Assembly (NCBI GenBank): GCA_029061225.1
Contig: JAIDSM010000266.1
Span: 1 to 43,442, forward strand
Direction of reading: 5' to 3'
DNA from: Muribaculaceae bacterium
Lineage (GTDB): Bacteria > Bacteroidota > Bacteroidia > Bacteroidales > Muribaculaceae
Length of the DNA: 43,442 nt
The position numbers and the translations under genes were made by a program. This document shows positions 15,350 to 23,158 of this stretch, piece by piece; position 1 is the first letter of the stretch; each line of letters begins with the position of its first letter. A model generated the notes under the pieces. The model was not told the origin of the DNA. It was given only the letters and a program-made list of their open reading frames with translations, and searched no databases.

Positions 15350-16783
15350 TTATCTACTTGGGTTGAAAGTCTCGGTCTCGGTTGAGTTGATGGCCACTTC
15401 GCGCATCTCCTTTAGAGATGATAGCGACTTGCAAGAGCGAAGCTGCATCAGGACATTGCCGAGTGCTGTGCATTCAGCCGGGCCTGCAACAACGGGAATA
15501 CCGAGAGCGTCGGCTGCCATCTGCATAAGATGTTTGTTGCGAGATCCTCCACCGATAACGTGGAGACGCTTGATCTCCACCGGAGAGAGCTCGCGCAGCC
15601 ATTCCGTAATTTCACCGTAGCGGTTGGCGAGACTGCGATATACAACTCGTATGTAATCAGCAGGTTTCTCAGGTTTAGGCTGGCCTGTCTTTTCGCAGTA
15701 TTCGTCAATAGCCTTGGTCATGCTGACAGGATTTGCGAAAGATGGATCATCCGGATTCACGATACTCGGGCAGTCACTTTCAAGATAGAGGGCTGCGAGT
15801 TCGGCAATATCTTTGGGAGCATCCTTGAATTCTTCGCGACAACGTTCGAAAAGCCATAGTCCGGTGATATTCTTCAGGACACGTATTGTACCGTCGACTC
15901 CACCCTCGTTTGTGAAGTTGTATTCAAGGCTCTTCTCAGTAATAATCGGGCCTTCATTCTCGATTCCGAGTAGCGACCATGTTCCGCAGCTCAGATACGC
16001 GTAGTCCTTGTCCGGTGTTGGCACGGCGGCTACGGCGGATGCTGTGTCATGTCCGGCAACAGCCACGACAGGCACTTCCCCGAGACCTGTAAGTTCAGCA
16101 AGTCTGGGTATAAGCTTACCGATTTCCTCTCCCGGTTCGATCATAGGACCGAACTTGTCGCGAGATAGACCTACTTTTGCGAGCAGCACATCGTCAAGGT
16201 CTCCTGTATTTGGATTTAGTATCTGGGAAGTTGACGCTACGGTGCGTTCCGTCACTGCCTTGCCTGTGAGCATATACGAAAGTGCGTCGGGAATGAAAAG
16301 GATCTTGTCCGCGTTGTCAAGCACCTCCGGTGTGTTACGTCTTATTGTATAGAGTTGGAATAGAGTATTGAAATCCATGAACTGAATGCCGGTCTTGGCA
16401 TACACTTCTTCCTTCGGCATTTCCTTGCAGAATTTCTCTACAGCACCGGCAGTGTGTGTATCGCGGTAGCAGTATGGAAGACTTGCGATGCTTCCATCTT
16501 TAAGGAAATATGCTACGTCACATCCCCAAGTATCTATACCGATACTCTTAAGAGCCGGCTTTTCAGGCATCTCAGCGAGAATGGCTGCACATTTTTTCAT
16601 CGATTCGATGATATGCTGATAGATAAGAGGAAGGTTCCAGTACTGGTGCTCTCCGATTGGGAGCATAGGGTAGTGGTAGCGAGCTATTTCCTGCATGTCC
16701 ACCTTCTCGCCGTCAAAAGAAGCGAGGATGGTTCGTCCTGAGGTTGCGCCGAGGTCGACGGCCAGATGATAAGTCTTAGTCAT
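15350..16783 (-). CDS. rhaB: Rhamnulokinase
   Basis: RhaB phosphorylates L-rhamnulose to L-rhamnulose 1-phosphate with ATP. It belongs to the FGGY sugar-kinase family. The 477-residue protein starts with the phosphate-binding VDLGATSGRT. The middle has SIGIDTWGCDVAY, VAVAGHDTASAVAAVP and LSCGTWSLLGIE, and the C-terminal ATP site has IGGGSRNKHLMQ. I chose ATG 16783 (MTKTYHLAVDLG). A TTG three codons upstream is in frame but gives nothing conserved. It lies 12 bases after the rhaM stop. Confidence 0.97.
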   Translation of the reverse strand: MTKTYHLAVDLGATSGRTILASFDGEKVDMQEIARYHYPMLPIGEHQYWNLPLIYQHIIESMKKCAAILAEMPEKPALKSIGIDTWGCDVAYFLKDGSIASLPYCYRDTHTAGAVEKFCKEMPKEEVYAKTGIQFMDFNTLFQLYTIRRNTPEVLDNADKILFIPDALSYMLTGKAVTERTVASTSQILNPNTGDLDDVLLAKVGLSRDKFGPMIEPGEEIGKLIPRLAELTGLGEVPVVAVAGHDTASAVAAVPTPDKDYAYLSCGTWSLLGIENEGPIITEKSLEYNFTNEGGVDGTIRVLKNITGLWLFERCREEFKDAPKDIAELAALYLESDCPSIVNPDDPSFANPVSMTKAIDEYCEKTGQPKPEKPADYIRVVYRSLANRYGEITEWLRELSPVEIKRLHVIGGGSRNKHLMQMAADALGIPVVAGPAECTALGNVLMQLRSCKSLSSLKEMREVAINSTETETFNPSR

Positions 16784-16795
16784 TTCTGTCAAGGA

Positions 16796-17113
16796 TCAAT
16801 CGAGGTGGAATACTTCTTTGATAGGAACAGTGACAGGAGAATTGTCGGGGTTGACCTCCATGATGTCGGCCATGAAGTCCCACCATTTGCGAGTGATTTC
16901 ATCAGCTGCCTCAGCATCCTGAGAGTTGGAGTCACCCTCCACTTCCTGATATCCGAAGAGAATATTTGTGTCTTTGTCCCAGTATATGGAATAGTTGCGT
17001 ACTCCGGAGTCAGCAATCTGTTTTTTGAGTTCCGGCCAGAGCTGAGCGTGGCGTTTTTCATACTCGGCCTCAAAACCGGGCTTCAGGAACATTTTGAATG
17101 CAAATCTTTTCAT
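16796..17113 (-). CDS. rhaM: L-rhamnose mutarotase
   Basis: RhaM interconverts the alpha and beta anomers of L-rhamnose, feeding RhaA. The 105-residue protein matches the family length (104 in E. coli). KMFLKPGFEAEYEKRHAQLWPEL carries the active-site His, YSIYWDKDTNILFGYQEVE the Tyr, and KWWDFMADIM the Trp pair near the end. It is the first gene of the rha operon, about 90 bases downstream of the promoter. Confidence 0.95.
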   Translation of the reverse strand: MKRFAFKMFLKPGFEAEYEKRHAQLWPELKKQIADSGVRNYSIYWDKDTNILFGYQEVEGDSNSQDAEAADEITRKWWDFMADIMEVNPDNSPVTVPIKEVFHLD

Positions 17114-17158
17114 GGCGTTTGCGAAGTGTTTTGGTTAGTCTGATAGGGTTATGTTATT

Positions 17159-17201
17159 AAGAGAAGCAGTAGGCGGATTGTATGCCGTGTCTGCTTCTCT
17201 T
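17159..17201 (-). promoter_or_regulatory. Inverted repeat over the rha transcription start, candidate operator or leader hairpin
   Basis: Perfect 11-bp arms AAGAGAAGCAG (17159-17169) and CTGCTTCTCTT (17191-17201) are separated by 21 bases. Their centres are 32 bp apart, close to three helical turns. The right arm begins one base downstream of the -7 box and covers the expected start site. A DNA operator is more likely than a simple mRNA hairpin. Confidence 0.6.
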
Positions 17202-17202
17202 G

Positions 17203-17233
17203 CAAAGTTAATAAAATTTCTTGAGATAAATAA
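17203..17233 (-). promoter_or_regulatory. Promoter of the rhaMBATD operon with a weak -33 box
   Basis: On the minus strand TAACTTTG (17210-17203) is a full -7 match. At the position 20 bases upstream there is TTA (17233-17231) instead of TTG, unlike most other promoters in the window. This fits activator dependence. AraC-type RhaR activators are known for Bacteroides rha operons, but no regulator gene is in the window. Confidence 0.7.
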
Positions 17234-17264
17234 AGAAAAGTGAATTTTTTTGATTTTAGAGATG

Positions 17265-19673
17265 TTAAAATTCTAAAAATTCCTTTTCTCCGGCCTTGAG
17301 GCTTATAGGAATGATTTCGTTGTTGACATTTAGGATGATATCTACGTCAATAAGTGGAGCCAGGCTGAGGGAAGTGACTTTCCCGTTTTTCCATTCTGTG
17401 TCTACAGTTGTCGCGCAGCGGGTCCGGAGTCCTGACACGGATCCATCTTTCCATTGGGAAGGTAATGCCGGAAGGAGTGTAATGGATTCGGGAGTGGATT
17501 GCAGTATCATCTCCGCTACTCCTGCGGTGCCACCGAAATTACCGTCAATTTGGAATGGGGAGTGAGCGTCGAGGAGGTTAGGATATGTGCCTCCTCCTTT
17601 TCGCTTGTCAGGACCTTTATATCCGTCGGGGCTGACATATCTCAGTAGCCTCCGATACATTGAGTATGCCTTTTCCGGATCTGCGAGCCGGGCAAGAAGG
17701 TTGACTCTCCATCCGGTGCTCCAACCGGTAGTGTTTTCTCCCTTTATCTCAAGGGTTTTAGCGGCAGCTTTGGCAAGCTCTGGAGTCTTATCCAGAGAGA
17801 TGTGATGTCCGGGATATAAACCATAAAGGTGAGACTGATGGCGGTGTTGAGGATCCTGCTCCCGGAAATCAATCGCCCATTCCTGAAGCTGTCCGGCTTT
17901 ACCTATCTTATAAGGAGCGATTCTTTCGAGAGCCTTGTTTATTTCATCTACGAGTTCGGCGTCCGTATCAAGTGCGATGGCAGCGTCGCGTGTATCAGCA
18001 AGACACTGTCGTATCATCGCAAGGTCGGCATACGCGCCCGCTGATGTGGCGACTGGTTTCCCGTCAGGTGCGATGAAATTGTTTTCCGGTGATGTTGAGG
18101 GTGATGTTATCAGATTACCATCCTTATCTTCTATCATCCAGCAGAGACAGAATTCAGCGGCACCCTTAAGGGTTGGATAATATTCGCGCAGGAAGTTGAG
18201 GTCTCTGTTGAAGAGATAATGCTCCCAGATATGTGAGGCTATCCAGGCTCCTCCCATATTCCAGTTTGCCCATTGCGGGTCGCCCGAATTAAGTCCAACG
18301 GGGTTAGTGATGGCCCAGATGTCGGAATTGTGGCCAAGACACCAGCCACGGTCTACTCCATAATATTCACGGGCCGTATCCGTTCCTGTAGCCGGAAGTT
18401 GCTTGATGAAAGATAGGAGAGGCATATGCAGTTCGCCGAGGTTGGTGACTTCCGCGGGCCAGTAGTTTTCCTCCACGTTTATGTTGGTAGTGTAGTTGGA
18501 GCTCCAAGGGGGCAGAAGCTTTTCATTCCACAGGCCCTGGAGATTTGCCGGCACGCGTGGTGTGCGGGAACTGCTTATGAGCAGGTAGCGGCCAAAATCG
18601 AAATATAGTTCCTCAAGATCCGGGTCGAAGGCTGAGTTGTCGGTATAGTTTTTCAGGCGGATGTCGATAGGGATTTCATTGAGTTCATCGGCAGACTTTC
18701 CAAGGTCGACGTTTACTCGAGAGAATAGTTTAGTGTAGTCGGCTATATGATCTTTGAGAATGTCGTTGTAGGCTTTCTTTTCAGCGTGATCAGCTTTTCG
18801 TGAAGCCATGCCCTTATAATCAGCGCCATGGGTAGACGGATTGTTGGTGGCTCCGTTAAAGTTAGTAGCTATTGCCGCTAAGATAACGGTCTCAGTCGCA
18901 TCATTGACAGTCAATGTTCCGTCATGCCCCGACGTCACGGAAGCACCGGGAGATATGACCCGAATATCTGTGCGGAATCGTATGCCGCGAGCGTCATCGT
19001 AAAGCATCTTTTGGTCGGCGGGTATGTCAACATAACTGGGCAACGAGGAATACGAGGCGTTCCCCTCGGCTATAATTCTATTATCCTTAGCCGTGACCTC
19101 GACTTTTTTGATAGGTGAATCAAAGGAAATGGTGAAGTCTATAGGGTGTTGAGCTGTTATTTTGATTGCAATTATGCTGTCGGGAGCAGAAGCTATGTAT
19201 TCGGTAGTTATTTCGTTGCCACCCTTAGTATATGACACTTTTGCCGTAGCATCTGCTATGTTGAGTTTGCGGGAATAGTTTGAGTACTCACCTTTATCAG
19301 CGAAATCGATATTCAGGTTTCCGATGGGCTGATAGTTGTTGGTGTAGTGCCCCTGTACTTTCTTCTGCAGTTCCTGTGCGAGCTGATAGTTTCCAGCATC
19401 GAGGGCTGCGCGTATTTCCGGGATAGCCTTGTATGCTCCAGGAGAATAAACTGTTGTATCCGGTTCGCCGGTCCAGAATGTGATATCGTTTAGAGATATT
19501 CGTTCGCGGGAAGGGTTTCCGTAGATTATTCCTCCTTGTGTGCCATTGCCTATAACGAAGGTCTCTTCGAAGAAATCGGCCGGCCGGTCGAAATATATGA
19601 TAGGAGTAGCCGCAAAATCAGTCAAGGCTGAAAGGGCTATAAGTGTAGATGCCAGTAGTGATGTCCGTCTCAT
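17265..19673 (-). CDS. Glycoside hydrolase family 95 (alpha-L-fucosidase or alpha-L-galactosidase type)
   Basis: This is an 802-residue exported enzyme with a signal peptide after ATG 19673. The promoter 24 bases upstream excludes the in-frame TTG at 19700. The N-terminal GH95 segment ETFVIGNGTQGGIIYG...SLNDITFWTGEPD is present. The central helical barrel has TTNINVEENYWPAEVTN, which holds the two active-site Asn residues. It also has SPSTSPEN with the candidate general acid Glu, HRHQSHLYGLYPG, and FQIDGNFGGTAGV with the Asp of the Asn/Asp base system. GH95 enzymes invert alpha-1,2-L-fucosides or act on alpha-L-galactosides. I cannot separate these from sequence alone. It follows the rha operon start on the same strand but has its own promoter. 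Confidence 0.93.
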   Translation of the reverse strand: MRRTSLLASTLIALSALTDFAATPIIYFDRPADFFEETFVIGNGTQGGIIYGNPSRERISLNDITFWTGEPDTTVYSPGAYKAIPEIRAALDAGNYQLAQELQKKVQGHYTNNYQPIGNLNIDFADKGEYSNYSRKLNIADATAKVSYTKGGNEITTEYIASAPDSIIAIKITAQHPIDFTISFDSPIKKVEVTAKDNRIIAEGNASYSSLPSYVDIPADQKMLYDDARGIRFRTDIRVISPGASVTSGHDGTLTVNDATETVILAAIATNFNGATNNPSTHGADYKGMASRKADHAEKKAYNDILKDHIADYTKLFSRVNVDLGKSADELNEIPIDIRLKNYTDNSAFDPDLEELYFDFGRYLLISSSRTPRVPANLQGLWNEKLLPPWSSNYTTNINVEENYWPAEVTNLGELHMPLLSFIKQLPATGTDTAREYYGVDRGWCLGHNSDIWAITNPVGLNSGDPQWANWNMGGAWIASHIWEHYLFNRDLNFLREYYPTLKGAAEFCLCWMIEDKDGNLITSPSTSPENNFIAPDGKPVATSAGAYADLAMIRQCLADTRDAAIALDTDAELVDEINKALERIAPYKIGKAGQLQEWAIDFREQDPQHRHQSHLYGLYPGHHISLDKTPELAKAAAKTLEIKGENTTGWSTGWRVNLLARLADPEKAYSMYRRLLRYVSPDGYKGPDKRKGGGTYPNLLDAHSPFQIDGNFGGTAGVAEMILQSTPESITLLPALPSQWKDGSVSGLRTRCATTVDTEWKNGKVTSLSLAPLIDVDIILNVNNEIIPISLKAGEKEFLEF

Positions 19674-19697
19674 GGTATATTTATTGGGTTGTTTTTG

Positions 19698-19728
19698 CAA
19701 AATTAGCGAAAAAAATTGTAATGGCCAA
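19698..19728 (-). promoter_or_regulatory. Promoter of the GH95 gene
   Basis: On the minus strand TTG (19728-19726), 20 bases, TAATTTTG (19705-19698). The ATG at 19673 follows after 24 bases. Confidence 0.85.
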
Positions 19729-19778
19729 TTGAGAATGAAGGAACCTCAGGACTTTTCGTTATTTTATTAAACTCATAG

Positions 19779-19920
19779 GAAGTAGATGTAAAAAAGGTCG
19801 GCAATCACAAGAATGATATCGTTAACGCTGCCAGTAAAGGAGGAAATTTGGCCGAACATGCTCGGCTACTATCATAGACACTGCGGAATCGGGAAAGTTG
19901 GGTGTTGGTGATGGTCCTGC
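19779..19920 (+). pseudogene. Possible worn gene fragment
   Basis: A plus-strand frame of 32 codons without a start reads EVDVKKVGNHKNDIV, then NAASKGGNLAEHAR, and stops at 19875-19877. A continuation-like stretch DTAESGK follows in another frame. The Gly-Gly and Ala-Arg pattern looks like the end of a real protein, but I cannot name the family. Confidence 0.25.
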
Positions 19921-19948
19921 CTGCGGTCGTAATCATACCATTTTGGGT

Positions 19949-19979
19949 ATTGTAAGATATTATAGTTTTTAGTAATTTT
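19949..19979 (+). promoter_or_regulatory. Promoter of the small lipoprotein gene
   Basis: TTG (19949-19951), 20 bases, TAATTTTG (19972-19979). The ATG at 20011 is 31 bases on. Confidence 0.8.
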
Positions 19980-20010
19980 GCATTGTAAAATCAAAATTAG
20001 GTAAAAACAA

Positions 20011-20379
20011 ATGAAAAATCTAATTATCCCAATCTTATTCATTGCCAGTCTTATATTGTCATGTTGCAATCACGATGATGAGCCCGTTATGGATTATTAT
20101 GTGAGATACACCGCAATAGCAAAGCCAAATGCTGATGTCAGAATGTCTTTTTCAACGGAGCCAGGTAAGTCTAAATTGATTCAGACTTCTATGCCGGACG
20201 GAAAATTCCAATATAGTGTCGGGCCCGTAAATAAAGGTTTTAAAGCTAATTTGGTTGTGAGTTATGAGTCAGGTGGAGCAGTTGATTTTCTCACCATAGA
20301 GGTTGCCCGAGGATCTGAACCATTCGTCTTAAAAAGATCTGGAAAAAATTACTATGATTTGGAGTACATAATAGAATAA
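20011..20379 (+). CDS. Small predicted lipoprotein of unknown function
   Basis: This 122-residue protein begins with a lipoprotein signal (MKNLIIPILFIASLILSCC), with the lipobox Leu-Ser-Cys near residue 18. The mature part is about 100 residues and looks like a single beta-sandwich, with alternating segments YYVRYTAIAKP, VRMSFSTEPG, FQYSVGPVNKG, KANLVVSYE and YYDLEYIIE. There is no catalytic motif. It probably sits in a membrane facing the periplasm or surface. I do not recognise a family. It has its own promoter, and the next gene starts 180 bases later with another promoter, so it is monocistronic. Confidence 0.75.
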   Translation: MKNLIIPILFIASLILSCCNHDDEPVMDYYVRYTAIAKPNADVRMSFSTEPGKSKLIQTSMPDGKFQYSVGPVNKGFKANLVVSYESGGAVDFLTIEVARGSEPFVLKRSGKNYYDLEYIIE

Positions 20380-20487
20380 GGAATTCAGTCTGAAGATGTG
20401 GGGAGTGGGAGTAAAAATTCACACTCCGTAACGATACTTTATTTGATAGACGACATGGGGAGGATTATGCGGGGATTATGCGTGTTG

Positions 20488-20518
20488 TTGTGGAATAGGA
20501 ATTTTTTTATTAATTTTG
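20488..20518 (+). promoter_or_regulatory. Promoter of the esterase-Nudix-glycerate kinase cluster
   Basis: TTG (20488-20490), 20 bases, TAATTTTG (20511-20518). The ATG at 20559 follows after 40 bases. Confidence 0.8.
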
Positions 20519-20558
20519 TAGCGATAAGAAAAGTGAATATTTAACATAGCTCTGAGAG

Positions 20559-21365
20559 ATGACGAGAAGACTGATTTTTTGCGTGTTAGCATTGATGACG
20601 GTTTATCTGGGTTTTGCCGATACACCTGATGATTTCGATGTATACCTTCTTATAGGCCAGTCGAATATGGCAGGTCGTGGCCCGTTGGAGGCAAAGGATA
20701 CTACGGAGGCTATTGAAGGGGTATGGCTGCTGAATGCAGACGGCATCCCGGAACCGGCTATTGCACCGCTCAACAAGTATTCCACCATCCGCAAGGAATT
20801 GTCGCTGCAGGGTTATAATCCGGGTTGTGAGTTCGGTCGGATCATGCACTCGGAGACAGGACGTCCGATACTTCTTGTAGTGAATGCAAGAGGCGGATCT
20901 CATATTGCCGAATGGCAGCCTGACTATTCCAACGGTTATTTCCGAGATGCCGTCAGTCGCACTCAGGAAGCGTTGAAATATGGTTCGCTTAAGGGAGTCC
21001 TTTGGAATCAAGGCGAGACAGATGTCGAGAAAAAGACTTGGGATTATCCTGAAAAATTCAGCTTGATGATATCAGAATTGCGTAAGCAGCTCGATGCAGA
21101 AAATGTTCCGGTCGTGATCGGCCAGGTAGGACGCTGGAAGTGGGCACCGAAAGAGGATATCGATAGATTTAATGGCTCGATAGTGCCGGAGACTTCAAAG
21201 ATCGTGCCTAATTGTGCGTATGTGAGCAGCGAAGGTCTTGAGAGACGCTTTAAGGATAAGGAGCGAGATCCACATTATGGCAGAAAGGCTCAGATAGAGT
21301 TGGGCAGACGTTATGCGGAAGCCATTAAGGCCATGCTATCCTGTAATCATAATGAATCAAGATAA
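20559..21365 (+). CDS. Exported SASA-type carbohydrate esterase (SGNH fold)
   Basis: This 268-residue protein has a signal peptide (MTRRLIFCVLALMTVYLGFA). It resembles the SASA domain, found in sialate O-acetylesterases and CE6 acetylxylan esterases, which removes acetyl groups from sugars. The nucleophile Ser is in LIGQSNMAGRG near residue 36. The Gly block appears as NARGGSHIAEW and the Asn/Gln block as LWNQGETD. The Asp-His pair is in ERDPHYGRKAQIELG near the C-terminus. Substrate is not clear. It is 79 bases upstream of a GDSL esterase on the same strand. Confidence 0.85.
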   Translation: MTRRLIFCVLALMTVYLGFADTPDDFDVYLLIGQSNMAGRGPLEAKDTTEAIEGVWLLNADGIPEPAIAPLNKYSTIRKELSLQGYNPGCEFGRIMHSETGRPILLVVNARGGSHIAEWQPDYSNGYFRDAVSRTQEALKYGSLKGVLWNQGETDVEKKTWDYPEKFSLMISELRKQLDAENVPVVIGQVGRWKWAPKEDIDRFNGSIVPETSKIVPNCAYVSSEGLERRFKDKERDPHYGRKAQIELGRRYAEAIKAMLSCNHNESR

Positions 21366-21388
21366 TTTCAGCTGAAATTCAGCAACAA

Positions 21389-21444
21389 ACAATTATACAT
21401 TATGAATTATGCATTGCAACTTAAAACTTAAATCTGAATACAAC
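21389..21444 (+). repeat. Heptad array running exactly into the GDSL esterase ATG
   Basis: In sevens: ACAATTA, TACATTA, TGAATTA, TGCATTG, CAACTTA, AAACTTA, AATCTGA, ATACAAC, then ATG at 21445. The first six share a T-T-A-like end. The register runs straight into the start codon. Confidence 0.85.
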
Positions 21445-22623
21445 ATGAAAAGATTATTTCTTCCTTTAATATCCTTTGCCTGTGCCTTCGGAGCCTTGGC
21501 TCAGGATACGGACAAATCATGGACAGGCACATGGGCTACCGCGGTAGAGTTTACCGGTCCCGGCGATATGCCGAAAACAAGTCTTTCCAACCGGGCTCTT
21601 CGCGAGATAGTGCAGGTTTCTATTCCGGGCGATGTGCTCCGTATGCAGCTCAGCAATATCCATAGTAAGGAGCCGGTAGAGATTAAGTCTATATTTATCG
21701 CCAATGCAGCAGATTCGTGCGACATAGATGTAAAGTCGGCTAAATACCTTACCTTTAATGGTAAGAAATCCGTAACAATTGCTCCGGGAGATGCCGTATA
21801 CTGCGATGACATCAAGTTTGACCTGCAGCCCCTCCAGAGGCTTGCCGTCACAGTGAACTATGGTGAGAACACTCCTGTCAACGCATCCTCGCACAGAGGT
21901 TCGCGCACCACTTCATACATCATCAACGGAGAAGCAAAGCCAAAGACTAAATTCACGGATGCGGAAAAACTCGACCACTGGTATAATATCTCATGCATTG
22001 ACGTGCAGACCGAGAAACCTACCGAGTGCATTGCAATCATTGGCAACTCTATCACCGACGGACGAGGAAGCACCACAAATATGCAGAACCGCTGGCCCGA
22101 TTTTCTTGCCAAGGCCCTCGGAGGAAATGCCGGGGTGCTGAACCTCGGAATAGGTGGCAATGCAGTAGTGAACGGCGGTCTCAGTGAACCTGCAGTCGTA
22201 CGTTTCGACAGAGATATCCTTGGACAGACGGGTGTGACATCTGTAGTTATTTTCGAAGGTGTGAATGATATCGGAGGCAAGCGTCCTAATCATCAGGAGA
22301 TTGTCAAGAATATTATAGAAGCCTATACTTCCTTTATCGCCAAGAGCAAGGAGGCAGGAAAAAAAGTATATCTTGCTACCATCACTCCCTATAAGAACAG
22401 TTTTTATGAGGATCATTTCAGTGAGGCTGCCCGTCTGACCCTCAACGATTGGATACGTGCGAACAAGGATGTAGACGGAGTGATAGATTTCGACGCAGCT
22501 GTGAGAGATCCTGAGAATCCGTCGGCACTTCGTCCGGAATATTCCGACGACTGGCTCCATCTAAATCCTGCCGGCTATGAGGCAATGGGCAATTTCGCTG
22601 CAGAAATTCTATCTAAAGATTAA
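21445..22623 (+). CDS. Exported GDSL/SGNH hydrolase
   Basis: This 392-residue esterase has a signal peptide (MKRLFLPLISFACAFGALAQ). The N-terminal half (about residues 25-190) is a beta-rich domain with WTGTWATAVEF. The C-terminal SGNH domain has Ser in IIGNSITDG (block I), Gly in GIGGNAV (block II), Asn in EGVNDIGG (block III) and the Asp-His pair in DDWLHLNPAG (block V). All four catalytic elements are present. An in-frame upstream ATG at 21409 would prepend a non-signal stretch, so I chose 21445. It is likely to act on acylated glycans outside the cytoplasm. It shares a transcript with the SASA esterase and the Nudix gene. Confidence 0.88.
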   Translation: MKRLFLPLISFACAFGALAQDTDKSWTGTWATAVEFTGPGDMPKTSLSNRALREIVQVSIPGDVLRMQLSNIHSKEPVEIKSIFIANAADSCDIDVKSAKYLTFNGKKSVTIAPGDAVYCDDIKFDLQPLQRLAVTVNYGENTPVNASSHRGSRTTSYIINGEAKPKTKFTDAEKLDHWYNISCIDVQTEKPTECIAIIGNSITDGRGSTTNMQNRWPDFLAKALGGNAGVLNLGIGGNAVVNGGLSEPAVVRFDRDILGQTGVTSVVIFEGVNDIGGKRPNHQEIVKNIIEAYTSFIAKSKEAGKKVYLATITPYKNSFYEDHFSEAARLTLNDWIRANKDVDGVIDFDAAVRDPENPSALRPEYSDDWLHLNPAGYEAMGNFAAEILSKD

Positions 22624-22647
22624 AGATTAAATATTAAATATTAAAGA
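22613..22647 (+). repeat. Heptad array across the GDSL stop and before the Nudix gene
   Basis: CTAAAGA, TTAAAGA, TTAAATA, TTAAATA, TTAAAGA in register. The first unit is coding and gives the last residues Ser-Lys-Asp, and the stop codon lies in the second. The Nudix ATG follows at 22661. Confidence 0.9.
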
Positions 22648-22660
22648 GTTCCGAATAGGA

Positions 22661-23158
22661 ATGAATAAGGATAACAGCGAGGAGATATTTCCGGTGGTGG
22701 ATGAGGCCGGGAATGTCATCGGCAAGGCTACAAGAGGTGAGTGTCACGGTGGAAGCAAGTTGCTTCATCCGGTGGTACACCTGCATATATTCGATGCTGA
22801 GGGAAGGCTTTTCCTTCAGCATCGTCCTGAATGGAAGGACATTCAGCCCGGAAAATGGGATACTGCCGTAGGAGGACACATCGATTTCGGTGAAAATGTG
22901 GAGGCTGCTCTACGGCGGGAAGCGAGGGAAGAGCTTGGACTTATAGATTTCACACCTGTTCACTTAAAGAGTTATGTGTTTGAATCAGATAGAGAGCGTG
23001 AGCTGGTGAACAGTTTCAAGGTGGTGGTCGATCCGTCGGTTGTTCATCCAAGTGATGAACTGGATGGTGGAAGATGGTGGACTGCAGAGGAACTGAAACA
23101 CGCATCTTCAGAACTCACGCCAAATCTTCGGCACGAAATAAGTTTCTTGATGACATGA
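22661..23158 (+). CDS. Nudix hydrolase (isopentenyl-diphosphate isomerase-like subgroup)
   Basis: This 165-residue Nudix protein hydrolyses a nucleoside diphosphate-X or related substrate. The Nudix box GHIDFGENVEAALRREAREELGL lies near residues 66-88 and has the Gly, Glu and REXXEE pattern intact. The N-terminus EEIFPVVDEAGNVIGKATRGECH and HLHIFDAEGRLFLQHR resemble the IDI type 1/YfcD branch, in which the precise substrate varies. The stop overlaps the ATG of glycerate kinase (ATGA), so the two are coupled. Confidence 0.88.
   Translation: MNKDNSEEIFPVVDEAGNVIGKATRGECHGGSKLLHPVVHLHIFDAEGRLFLQHRPEWKDIQPGKWDTAVGGHIDFGENVEAALRREAREELGLIDFTPVHLKSYVFESDRERELVNSFKVVVDPSVVHPSDELDGGRWWTAEELKHASSELTPNLRHEISFLMT

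Larger units (their letters stand above)
19729..20010. other. Gene-poor gap between GH95 and the small lipoprotein
   Basis: From the GH95 ATG to the next gene there are about 337 bases without an intact gene. They hold the GH95 promoter, a 32-codon coding-like fragment at 19779-19877, and the promoter of the lipoprotein gene. I see nothing else. Confidence 0.6.
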
